NCBI GenBank assembly: GCA_003343765.1
Contig: QAKO01000121.1
Span: 25,829-46,811 of the forward strand
DNA: 20,983 nt
Reading direction: 5' to 3'
DNA from: Bacillota bacterium
Lineage (GTDB): Bacteria; Bacillota; Clostridia; Christensenellales; Borkfalkiaceae
Positions 14,439 to 20,983 of this stretch are shown piece by piece. A model generated the notes under the pieces. It saw only the letters and a program-made list of their open reading frames with translations. It made no database searches and was not told the DNA's origin. The position numbers and the translations under genes are program-made. Within the stretch, counting starts at the first letter, position 1. Every line of letters starts with the position of its first letter.

Positions 14439-14467
14439 AAAGCGGGGCGGGATCGTCCCGCTTTTTT
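14439..14467 (+). terminator. Intrinsic terminator upstream of the GH78-GH35 operon
   Basis: GCGGGA-TCG-TCCCGC (14447-14461), with the alternative outer stem AAAGCGGG/CCCGCTTT, is followed by six T. No gene on the plus strand directly precedes it except the mini-ORF, so it ends either an unrecognised short transcript or read-through from the corrinoid operon. Confidence 0.7.
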
Positions 14468-14566
14468 ACGTTAAAAAACGAGAGACAGAGCGCATACTGG
14501 AAAAATTTTTCGGAATATTGCATGATCGATTTGTCAAGAGAGGGTTGCGGCGGAGTGGGGAGATAA

Positions 14567-14605
14567 GTCAAATTTTTGCAACTTATGGTTAACGGAAGGA
14601 GTAGA
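14567..14605 (+). promoter_or_regulatory. Shared 39-bp operator, copy A (GH78-GH35 operon)
   Basis: The element reads GTCAAA, 2 variable, TTTGCAA, 12 mostly variable, GGA, 1 variable, GGAGTAGA. It matches 29 of 39 positions of the element at 20031-20069, and both lie exactly 19 bases before the -10 box. GGAGTAGA covers the -35 region, as expected for an AraC-type activator. Confidence 0.7.
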
Positions 14606-14621
14606 AACATCGGTTGTTTTT

Positions 14622-14630
14622 TGATATAAT
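14622..14630 (+). promoter_or_regulatory. Extended -10 promoter of the GH78-GH35 operon
   Basis: TG-A-TATAAT at 14622-14630 with no consensus -35; the -35 area is occupied by the shared operator. The leader to the ATG at 14716 is about 80 bases with no obvious structure. Confidence 0.65.
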
Positions 14631-14715
14631 TCCTGCGAAATTCAGAAAAAGAGGCAGTAAAAGGTCTGCAGGCGAGAAAAAAGCGGATCGTTGCAGTTGA
14701 CCGGAAGGAGAGATT

Positions 14716-16977
14716 ATGCAGTTTGAGAAAGCAATTCCCGTATGGCTGGAAAAGCAGGAAAAGGCATTGAACAGTATCTGTGCGTTTTGCGTTTGTTTTA
14801 AAAAAGCGGAAAATGCGGAGTTATTCATCACGGCGAGCAATTGTTATAAGGCGTATTTAAACGGTAAATTTCTTGCATTTGGGCCGTCGCGGGCGGCGCA
14901 CGGCTATTTTCGGATAGACCGCATTCCTTTGCGTGAATTGGAAGAGGAGAATGTACTGTTCATTGAAGCGGCGGGATACAATACGATGAATTATTGGGTG
15001 CTGGATCAGCCGGCGTTTTTGCAGGCGGAGATCACGGAAAACGGGCAGGCGAAACACTGGACGGGAAAAGATTTTTATGTAAGGTGTTACAGTGAACGTT
15101 TGCAGAAGGTAAGCCGGTTCAGCTACCAGCGCGCGTTTACGGAAAGCTATGTTTTCACTCAATCGCCTGTCAAAACGTATTCTCGCTGTTTCGGGGAAGA
15201 TGCGGTTCTGCCTGTGCAGGTGACTTCTGGGAAATTTTTGCCGCGGGTCACGGATTATCCGGATTATGAGTGTGTGGCGGCGGAAGAAATCGAAGACGGT
15301 ACATTTCGGGAAGGAGAGGGTGAGCCTTACCGCAATATTTGCATGGAAATCGAAAATCTGCGTATTTATCCGATCGGGGAATGGGAAAGCAATCCATCCG
15401 ATTATGTGTGCAATCTCGTATATGAAAAGGGTGTCCGGAAAGAAGGATTGAGTGCGGGGGAATATGCGGTATTTGATTTTGGGAAAGCGGAGACGGGGTT
15501 TATCGGTACGGAAGTGAGAGCGGAGTCGGATGCGCACGTGTATATTTTGTTTGATGAAATGGATCTGCGTAAGTCGCCGGATGCGCCTGCCGAAGTTTTG
15601 CCGTACAGGAACGCCTGTGTAAATATTATTGAATATCGTCTCAAAGAGGGTGAATACAGGCATTTTACGTTTGAACCATATACGGCGCGGTTTGTGAAGG
15701 TGCTGGTAAGCAAGGGCAGAGTAACCACGCCGAAGGTATACATACAGAAATTTGAAAATCCCGACACGGATCGGTTTGCGTTTGAGTGTGCGGACGAGCG
15801 GCTGAACGCGATCATGGATGCGGCGTGCCGTACATTCCGCCATAATGCGGTCGATCTTCTGACGGATTGTCCTTCACGGGAGCGGGCGGGGTGGCTGTGC
15901 GATTCTTATTTTTCCGCGAAGGCAGAGCAGTTGTTTACGGGTGAAAATAAGGTGGAAGAAGCGTTTTTGCAGAATTATGCGATGAGCCCGCATCTTTCGT
16001 ACATACCTGAAAAGATGATCCCGATGTGCTATCCTGCCGATTTTGTGAACGCGCAGTATATTCCGAACTGGGCGATGTGGTATATAGTGGAGCTGTACGA
16101 CCAATATCAACGGAGCGGAAATTTTTCGGTGGCGGAAGCGAGCAGGGAAAAGGTATACGGGATCCTTTCGTTTTTTGAAAAATACCGCAACGAATACGGG
16201 CTTTTGGAGAATCTGGAAAGCTGGGTATTTGTGGAATGGAGCATGGCGAACGATGAAGAATTTATCAAGGGGATCAATTTCCCGTCCAACATGCTGTATG
16301 CGAAAGCGGTAGAGAGTGCGGGACTGTTATATTCGGACGGTGCATTGCTGGAAAAAGCGGAGAAGGTGCGCAGTGCCGTGCGGGAATATTCGTTTAACGG
16401 GGAGTTTTTTGAAGATAACCGCGTGCGGTGCGAGGGCGGAACGAAACTTCTCGGACATATTACGGAGACGTGTCAGTATTATGCATTTTTTTCGGGGGTT
16501 GCGACGCCGCAGACATATCCGAAGCTGTTTGAGCTGCTCACGGAAAAATTCGGGGCATCGCGTGACGTGCGCATGACCTATCCGCAGGTATACAAATCCA
16601 ATGCGTTTATCGGGAATTATCTGCGGCTGATGATGCTTGCGCGGTCGGATAAGCGTACGCAGCTGAGACAGGAGTGTGTGGATTTCTTTTACGGCATGGC
16701 GCAAAAGACGGGAACGCTTTGGGAAAACGACAATCCTTGCGGCAGTCTTGACCACGGGTTTGCGTCCTATGCGGCGAATCTTTTGGTCGGGTATGTCAGC
16801 GGTTTCGCGGGTGTACACGGAAACAAGATCCTGTTTACGGATGCCGCGGAAAAGATCGATTGCCGCATCCGTATTCCTGTGGGGAAGGAAGAACTTATTT
16901 TCGAGCGCACGGACGGAGTCGAGAAAATACAGATCCCGCAGGGATATGAACGAGCGGACGTTCGCGAAGCGTTCTGA
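14716..16977 (+). CDS. GH78 alpha-L-rhamnosidase (full length)
   Basis: A 753-residue glycoside hydrolase, cytoplasmic because no signal peptide is present. N-terminal beta-sandwich region (about 30-340, including YKAYLNGKFLAFGPSR) precedes the (alpha/alpha)6 catalytic barrel. The signature DCPSRERAGWLCD gives Asp384, Glu389 and Asp396 with spacings of 5 and 12, identical to the catalytic Asp567/Glu572/Asp579 of characterised Bacillus GH78 RhaB. The second catalytic Glu is probably about residue 670 in TLWENDNPCGSLDHGF. It releases rhamnose from short glycosides taken up by the cell. GGAAGGAG six bases before ATG fixes the start. The GH35 gene follows after 13 bases in the same operon, and the promoter carries the shared AraC-type operator. 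Confidence 0.88.
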   Translation: MQFEKAIPVWLEKQEKALNSICAFCVCFKKAENAELFITASNCYKAYLNGKFLAFGPSRAAHGYFRIDRIPLRELEEENVLFIEAAGYNTMNYWVLDQPAFLQAEITENGQAKHWTGKDFYVRCYSERLQKVSRFSYQRAFTESYVFTQSPVKTYSRCFGEDAVLPVQVTSGKFLPRVTDYPDYECVAAEEIEDGTFREGEGEPYRNICMEIENLRIYPIGEWESNPSDYVCNLVYEKGVRKEGLSAGEYAVFDFGKAETGFIGTEVRAESDAHVYILFDEMDLRKSPDAPAEVLPYRNACVNIIEYRLKEGEYRHFTFEPYTARFVKVLVSKGRVTTPKVYIQKFENPDTDRFAFECADERLNAIMDAACRTFRHNAVDLLTDCPSRERAGWLCDSYFSAKAEQLFTGENKVEEAFLQNYAMSPHLSYIPEKMIPMCYPADFVNAQYIPNWAMWYIVELYDQYQRSGNFSVAEASREKVYGILSFFEKYRNEYGLLENLESWVFVEWSMANDEEFIKGINFPSNMLYAKAVESAGLLYSDGALLEKAEKVRSAVREYSFNGEFFEDNRVRCEGGTKLLGHITETCQYYAFFSGVATPQTYPKLFELLTEKFGASRDVRMTYPQVYKSNAFIGNYLRLMMLARSDKRTQLRQECVDFFYGMAQKTGTLWENDNPCGSLDHGFASYAANLLVGYVSGFAGVHGNKILFTDAAEKIDCRIRIPVGKEELIFERTDGVEKIQIPQGYERADVREAF

Positions 16978-16990
16978 CGGAGAGAAGAAT

Positions 16991-19057
16991 ATGATAACAT
17001 ACAATTCGCAATATTTTGAAATGGACGGCGAACCCTGGTTTCCTGTAATGGGGGAATATCCGTACAGTCGCAGCGATTGCAGGGATTGGAAGGAAGACCT
17101 TGCCAAGATGAAGGCGTTGGGAGTGGATATCGTATCCTCCTATTGCTGTTGGATCCACCACGAAGAAGCGGAAGGGCATTTTGATTTTCGAGGCAGCAAA
17201 AATCTCCGCAGGTTTGCAAAAGAAGTAAAGGCGGCGGGGATGTATTTGTGCCTTCGGGTGGGGCCGTGGGTACATGCGGAAGTCCGCAACGGGGGATTCC
17301 CCGACTGGGTGGAAAATAAAAAATACAGGGCGCGTTCCAACGATGCGGGATACATGGCGGACGTGGAAAGATATTTTACGCAGCTTTGCGCGCAGTGTGC
17401 GGGACTTACGTATAAAGACGGCGGGCCGATCGTTGCCGTGCAGGTCGAAAACGAATACAGCCAATGGGGCGTGCAGGGAAAGGGGATCGGTGACGAACAC
17501 ATTGCGGCGCTGATCGCCTTGTTGAAGGAAAAAGGTATGGACGTACCGCTGTATTTTGCGACGGGCTGGGGGAAAGCGGCGACGGGGCAAGCGATTCCCG
17601 TATGGGGCAATTATTGTGAAGCGCCGTGGGAAGCGCAGACGGGAGAACTGCCGCCGATGGATGGGTATCTGTTCACGGATAATCCCAACGATGCGAACAT
17701 AGGCAGCGATACGGGCAGGAAAGAGATGGATGCCACCATTGCGCGTTCTCCGTATCCGTACGCGACGGTAGAACACGGGTCGGGGATTCAGGTAACAAAG
17801 ATCCGCCGTCCCGTGATAACGGGCGAAGATTGCGGGGCGATGGCGCTTTGCAAGATCGGAAGCGGCGTGGCGATGTTGGGGTATTATGTATTTCACGGCG
17901 GGATCAATCCGACGGGCGCGTTCACGTCGATGCAGGAATACCGCGACGAGAAAAATTTGCGGGCGGGCTTTTGCTGTGATCTTCCCGAATTCAACTATGA
18001 TTTTCAGGCGCCTGTCGGGCAGTACGGGGAGATTCGTCCGTGCGGGCGGGAGCTGAAGCTGTGGAATTATCTGATCCGCTATTTCGGTCGGCAGATCTGC
18101 ACCCTGCCCGTTAGCTTGTTTCCGGGCAATCCTTCCGACCCGAACGATCTGCACGCACTGCGTTGTGCAGTGCGTGCGCGGGAGAATGGCGGGTTTGTAT
18201 TTTTCAACAATTATGTAAGGCATTATCCGACAAAAGAAAAAAGTGTCCGTTCTTTTTCGCCCGTGCAGGGAGTAACGCTGCCCGATTTTACGCTGCAAAG
18301 CGGGCAATACTGTGCCTTTGTATTCAACAGGGAAATTTGCGGAACTCGTTTTCGGTATGCGCTGGCGACGCCCTTTTGCACGCTGAACGAAAAAGACTGC
18401 GTGTTCTGGGCGGAAGAAGGGCAGGGCGCGATCGAAACGGAGGGCGATCCTGCGGGGAAAGTGATTCTTCTGAGCAAGCAGGACGCGCAAAATGCCTGGT
18501 GCTTCTCTTATGCCGGAATGGATCGGCTGTTTGTCACGGACGGCGAGATGTACGCATCAGAGGGCGGAATTGTGCTTTTATGCGGCAAAAATGCCCGCCT
18601 GAAAATTTATCCGAAGCCCGAAACGCCGCCGTGCGGATTTGTCTGCACGGGCGACGAAGGTGTGTTTGGTTTGTACGAAAAAAATATAGACGTACCGTCT
18701 TTTTCTGTGCAAATCTGCGGCCAAGAATCGGGGAACGGATACACGGATTATGTTCTGAAATGCGAAGGCCCGTACGGGGACGTTCAGGCGGCGCATCTTG
18801 CGATCGGGTATGAGGGGGATCGCCTGGAAATTCTTTTGGACGGAGAAAAGGTGGCTGACGATTATTATACGGGCAAACCATATGTGTTCGGTTTGCGCGG
18901 ATACGGGTACCCTTCGCGCATCACGGTGCGCGTCTGCGAACTGCGGCAGGATGCGTTCGTCTATACCGAGTATCCGCCTGCGTTCATGGACGGGAGAGCG
19001 TGCCGTCTGACATTTGTGCGGGCAGAAGTGCAGATGCGGGTATTGCTCGGTGCATGA
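16991..19057 (+). CDS. GH35-like beta-galactosidase
   Basis: A 688-residue glycoside hydrolase, no signal peptide. The N terminus shows the GH35 opening, FPVMGEYPYSRSDCRDWKEDL (17-37), then GPWVHAEVRNGGFPDW (91-106). VQVENEYSQWG (150-160) carries the acid/base (Glu153/Glu155 pair). The likely nucleophile is Glu261 in VEHGSG, followed by YYVFHGGINPTG, matching the GH35 Y-x-x-H-G-G-T-N element. Later residues form beta-rich domains. The open frame extends upstream to 16676 inside the GH78 gene, but ATG 16991 with GGAGAG upstream, 13 bases after the GH78 stop, is clearly the start. Expected to remove terminal beta-galactose, complementing the rhamnosidase on galactose- and rhamnose-containing pectic side chains or glycosides. 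Confidence 0.88.
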   Translation: MITYNSQYFEMDGEPWFPVMGEYPYSRSDCRDWKEDLAKMKALGVDIVSSYCCWIHHEEAEGHFDFRGSKNLRRFAKEVKAAGMYLCLRVGPWVHAEVRNGGFPDWVENKKYRARSNDAGYMADVERYFTQLCAQCAGLTYKDGGPIVAVQVENEYSQWGVQGKGIGDEHIAALIALLKEKGMDVPLYFATGWGKAATGQAIPVWGNYCEAPWEAQTGELPPMDGYLFTDNPNDANIGSDTGRKEMDATIARSPYPYATVEHGSGIQVTKIRRPVITGEDCGAMALCKIGSGVAMLGYYVFHGGINPTGAFTSMQEYRDEKNLRAGFCCDLPEFNYDFQAPVGQYGEIRPCGRELKLWNYLIRYFGRQICTLPVSLFPGNPSDPNDLHALRCAVRARENGGFVFFNNYVRHYPTKEKSVRSFSPVQGVTLPDFTLQSGQYCAFVFNREICGTRFRYALATPFCTLNEKDCVFWAEEGQGAIETEGDPAGKVILLSKQDAQNAWCFSYAGMDRLFVTDGEMYASEGGIVLLCGKNARLKIYPKPETPPCGFVCTGDEGVFGLYEKNIDVPSFSVQICGQESGNGYTDYVLKCEGPYGDVQAAHLAIGYEGDRLEILLDGEKVADDYYTGKPYVFGLRGYGYPSRITVRVCELRQDAFVYTEYPPAFMDGRACRLTFVRAEVQMRVLLGA

Positions 19058-19079
19058 AAAAAGACCGCCGAAGCGGTCT
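19057..19079 (-). terminator. Terminator of the leftward AraC gene (copy 3)
   Basis: Read on the minus strand, AGACCGC-TTCG-GCGGTCT (19079-19062) has a UUCG tetraloop and is followed by six T. It is a near-ideal intrinsic terminator for the gene at 19176-20000. On the plus strand it lacks a T-tract, so it is a poor terminator for the GH35 gene whose stop it abuts. Confidence 0.75.
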
Positions 19080-19086
19080 GAAAGAA

Positions 19087-19161
19087 TTTTGTCCGAGACA
19101 ATCCGGAAAGGTTTTGCCCGAGATAATCCGAAAAGGTTTTGTATAAGATTGTCCGAATCAA
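19087..19161. repeat. Three tandem 25-bp units between convergent genes
   Basis: Units begin at 19087, 19112 and 19137. The first two match at 22 of 25 positions (TTTTG[T/C]CCGAGA[C/T]AATCCG[G/A]AAAGG); the third is degenerate but keeps TTTTGT, AGA and TCCGAA. The array fills the gap between the GH35 and AraC stops. Confidence 0.7.
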
Positions 19162-19175
19162 CCGGTCGGGAAGGA

Positions 19176-20000
19176 TCAGGAAGTTTTGAATACGCGCATA
19201 CGCCAGCGGTGCGGGGAAACCTGGTACACTTTTTTAAATGCATTGATGTATGCGCTCTGTGAGTTATAATTGAGCCGCATGGCGATGTCGAGTACGGAGA
19301 GGGAATTGTCCATAAGCAGGATGGTGGAATAAACGACGCGGCTCTCGTTGAGGCATTGCACCATCGTTTTCCCGACATTTTTTTTGAATTCGCGGCAGAT
19401 ATAGCCGTGGCTGTAATGAATATCGCGGATGATGTCCTGCACGTCGCGGCAGAGAAAGGATTCGGATTTGAGGTTATCGAAAAAGTTTTCGATCCAATCA
19501 GGGTATTCGCGCTTCTGACGGATCTTATGTTTGAGAAGAATCCCGAGGATCTGAAAGACGACGGTCGTATGCAGCTGATCGAACAAATCCATGTGGCTGG
19601 AGAAGGAACTTTCGTAGACATTGAAGTAATTGAGCGTATATTCGAAAGATTCCATATTTTCGTTGATGGTATCGATGACGGTCACGGGCGACTGGCAGAG
19701 CGCGGCATACAGATTTTTATCGAGCATGGCGCAGAGCTTTTTCATTTTATCGACGGTGACATAAATATCGCGGTGCTGCAGGGGTGCGGTGCCTGGCGTG
19801 GCCTGATCGACGGGAATCATTTCGTGTGTAACTCCGGGCTGGATGAGTACGATTTTGGAAAAAGGATGGCATTCCACGGGCGTCCCGTTCACATAATTGG
19901 TTACCGTGCCGTTTACGGTGTAAGTGAATTCCCAGAAAAAGTGGGTATGGGGCGGGATATGCTGGTTGAAAAGGAGCGTCGTATAGGGCGAATTTGCCAC
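19176..20000 (-). CDS. AraC-family regulator (copy 3), candidate regulator of the GH78-GH35 operon
   Basis: A 274-residue regulator. The cupin-type N-terminal domain includes HIPPHTHFFWEF (14-25) and FSKIVLIQPGVTHEMIPV (47-64). The C-terminal double helix-turn-helix (about 170-270) includes VQDIIRDIHYSHGYICREFKKNVGKTM and LSVLDIAMRLNYNSQSAYINAFKKVYQVSP. The start is a GTG at 20000; an in-frame stop TAG lies just two codons upstream, and no strong ribosome site is visible, so initiation may be weak. It lies between the GH78-GH35 operon and a divergent gene, both of which carry the same 39-bp element in front of their promoters. It is therefore the most likely binder of that element. Confidence 0.88.
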   Translation of the reverse strand: MANSPYTTLLFNQHIPPHTHFFWEFTYTVNGTVTNYVNGTPVECHPFSKIVLIQPGVTHEMIPVDQATPGTAPLQHRDIYVTVDKMKKLCAMLDKNLYAALCQSPVTVIDTINENMESFEYTLNYFNVYESSFSSHMDLFDQLHTTVVFQILGILLKHKIRQKREYPDWIENFFDNLKSESFLCRDVQDIIRDIHYSHGYICREFKKNVGKTMVQCLNESRVVYSTILLMDNSLSVLDIAMRLNYNSQSAYINAFKKVYQVSPHRWRMRVFKTS

Positions 20001-20030
20001 GGCCTAAGACAAGAGTTTTTCTGAAAAAAG

Positions 20031-20069
20031 GTCAAAAATTTGCAATTTTACGACAATGGATGGAGTAGA
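20031..20069 (+). promoter_or_regulatory. Shared 39-bp operator, copy B
   Basis: Reads GTCAAA, 2 variable, TTTGCAA, variable centre, TGGA, TGGAGTAGA; 29 of 39 positions match the copy at 14567-14605. It lies between the AraC start (20000) and the -10 box at 20089, 19 bases upstream of the latter. Confidence 0.7.
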
Positions 20070-20085
20070 TTTTCCGTTTTCGGTC

Positions 20086-20094
20086 TGTTACAAT
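20086..20094 (+). promoter_or_regulatory. Extended -10 promoter of the membrane-protein gene
   Basis: TG-T-TACAAT at 20086-20094 with a non-consensus -35 covered by the shared operator. Transcription would begin near 20101. Confidence 0.6.
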
Positions 20095-20140
20095 ACAGGA
20101 GAAAACGAGAAGAAAGCAAGCAATGGCGGGAGAAAACAGG

Positions 20141-20983
20141 ATGATCATAAAAAGAGCATGGCGATTTCTGGCGCTGCTGATGGTGCCGCTGTTGATTACG
20201 GCGGGGTACGGATTCAGTGTTGAAGGTGCCGCGTCGATCGGTTACAACGGGAAGGGGAGTGCGGTACTGACGTTTGAAAGCGAACTCACGGCAGAGGAGT
20301 TTGAAGATGAGTTGCAGGAAAAGCTGAAGGGATTCAACATTGTATCGGGCGATGACGATATGCTGGTCGCGAAATCGGTGGAGCCGACGGAGACCGGCTA
20401 TGAAGTTTCGGTAGCGTTCCGTCGTCTGGATAAAATCAAGCTGAACGGCGATTTTTATCTGGAGCCGTGGTCGGAGTTTGTAACGGAGGGGAGCGAATCG
20501 CTCGAACTGTTGGAAAAGCTGAACCGCGGCAATTTAAGCTGCACGGTATCGGCGCATTTTGACGGGGTTCTGGGTCAGATCACAATTCCGCGCACGACGG
20601 CGGACGGCATTTCACCGAAAGATGTTTCGGGGGCGGCGATCCCTCTGGAAACATTTGAACAGCAGGGCCGGGAAGCGGCGTCGGATACGAAACTGCTGTT
20701 GTTTCGTCTGTTCGGTTTGGAGGGCGTGACGCGGGCGCAGGTGACAGTACCTGGGCGGATCAGGGCATACGGCGGCAACGTGACGGTGCTTTCCGAAAAC
20801 ACGTTTGAAGTAGTTCCGGGCGAAGTCAATGCGACGGTACTGCGCAACAAGCTGGTTGTGGACGAAAACGGCACGGAAAAATTTGAAGCGGAAGTGACGA
20901 ACGAAGCGGTGAGTATGCTGGTCGGGTATATAGTTTTTGATCAGGATGTCGATCCTGCGGTGTACTGGCTGATCGGGATCGCG
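20141..20983 (+). CDS. Membrane-anchored protein of unknown function (3' partial)
   Basis: The frame is open to the end of the window, giving 281 residues. The N terminus MIIKRAWRFLALLMVPLLITAGYGFS is a basic stretch plus a hydrophobic segment, a signal peptide or signal anchor without a lipobox cysteine. The exported portion is rich in acidic residues and beta-forming stretches (SAVLTFESELTAEEFEDEL, SVAFRRLDKIKLNG). Near the end a second hydrophobic stretch begins (PAVYWLIGIA), suggesting a C-terminal membrane helix that runs off the window. GGGAG before ATG 20141 favours that start; an in-frame ATG at 20123 is the alternative. The family is not recognised. Its promoter shares the operator of the GH78-GH35 operon, so it may belong to an uptake or surface function of the same glycan system. 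Confidence 0.7.
   Translation, partial: MIIKRAWRFLALLMVPLLITAGYGFSVEGAASIGYNGKGSAVLTFESELTAEEFEDELQEKLKGFNIVSGDDDMLVAKSVEPTETGYEVSVAFRRLDKIKLNGDFYLEPWSEFVTEGSESLELLEKLNRGNLSCTVSAHFDGVLGQITIPRTTADGISPKDVSGAAIPLETFEQQGREAASDTKLLLFRLFGLEGVTRAQVTVPGRIRAYGGNVTVLSENTFEVVPGEVNATVLRNKLVVDENGTEKFEAEVTNEAVSMLVGYIVFDQDVDPAVYWLIGIA

Noticed and set aside
16895..18490. Minus-strand frame of 531 residues opposite the GH35 gene
   Set aside because: Antisense shadow of a clearly assigned glycosidase; composition is typical of shadow frames.

Overview
The window looks like a chromosomal segment of an anaerobic, probably gut-associated Clostridia member (Bacillota). This rests on Shine-Dalgarno starts (GGAGG-like), AT-rich promoters with extended -10 boxes, many AraC-type regulators beside glycoside hydrolases, long perfect-stem terminators and a corrinoid methyl-transfer operon. 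The lineage is inference; no rRNA or marker gene is present.

Layout. (1) 1-1987: 3' end of a GH78 alpha-L-rhamnosidase; a non-coding gap with a long hairpin and a 13-copy tandem repeat of exact 16-bp period; then a PfkB sugar kinase. (2) 1988-6675: convergent terminators, then two modules that each pair a UroD-fold (uroporphyrinogen decarboxylase/corrinoid methyltransferase superfamily) gene with a divergent AraC regulator. The two UroD proteins share motifs (an E-D-x4-N-G-P patch, D-x-D-G, and a C-terminal Cys-(x)-Asp-His). (3) 6952-14152: a seven-gene operon: corrinoid protein, UroD-family methyltransferase fused to a thioredoxin-like domain, COG0523/CobW GTPase, BioB-like radical SAM enzyme, RACE-type corrinoid activase, DUF2284 cysteine-rich protein and PocR-AraC regulator. 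All junctions after the second gene overlap, so the last six genes are probably translationally coupled. (4) 14226-19057: terminators, then a GH78-GH35 glycosidase operon. (5) 19058-20983: a small 25-bp repeat, a leftward AraC regulator, and a divergent membrane-anchored protein that runs off the window.

How the genes work together. The rhamnosidases and GH35 enzyme would release rhamnose and galactose from plant glycans or glycosides, and the kinase would feed a sugar into glycolysis. The corrinoid operon holds the core of a methyl-transfer system: a methyl-binding corrinoid protein, a candidate methyltransferase, a reductive activator and a sensor-regulator. The substrate is unknown and no recognisable tetrahydrofolate methyltransferase lies in the window. 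The thioredoxin fusion, the GTPase and the radical SAM protein are not part of the textbook O-demethylase set, so this operon is the best candidate for an undescribed system.

The best regulatory finding is a 39-bp element, 29/39 identical, found at the same distance from the -10 boxes of the GH78-GH35 operon and of the last gene. It is probably the operator of the AraC regulator at 19176-20000.
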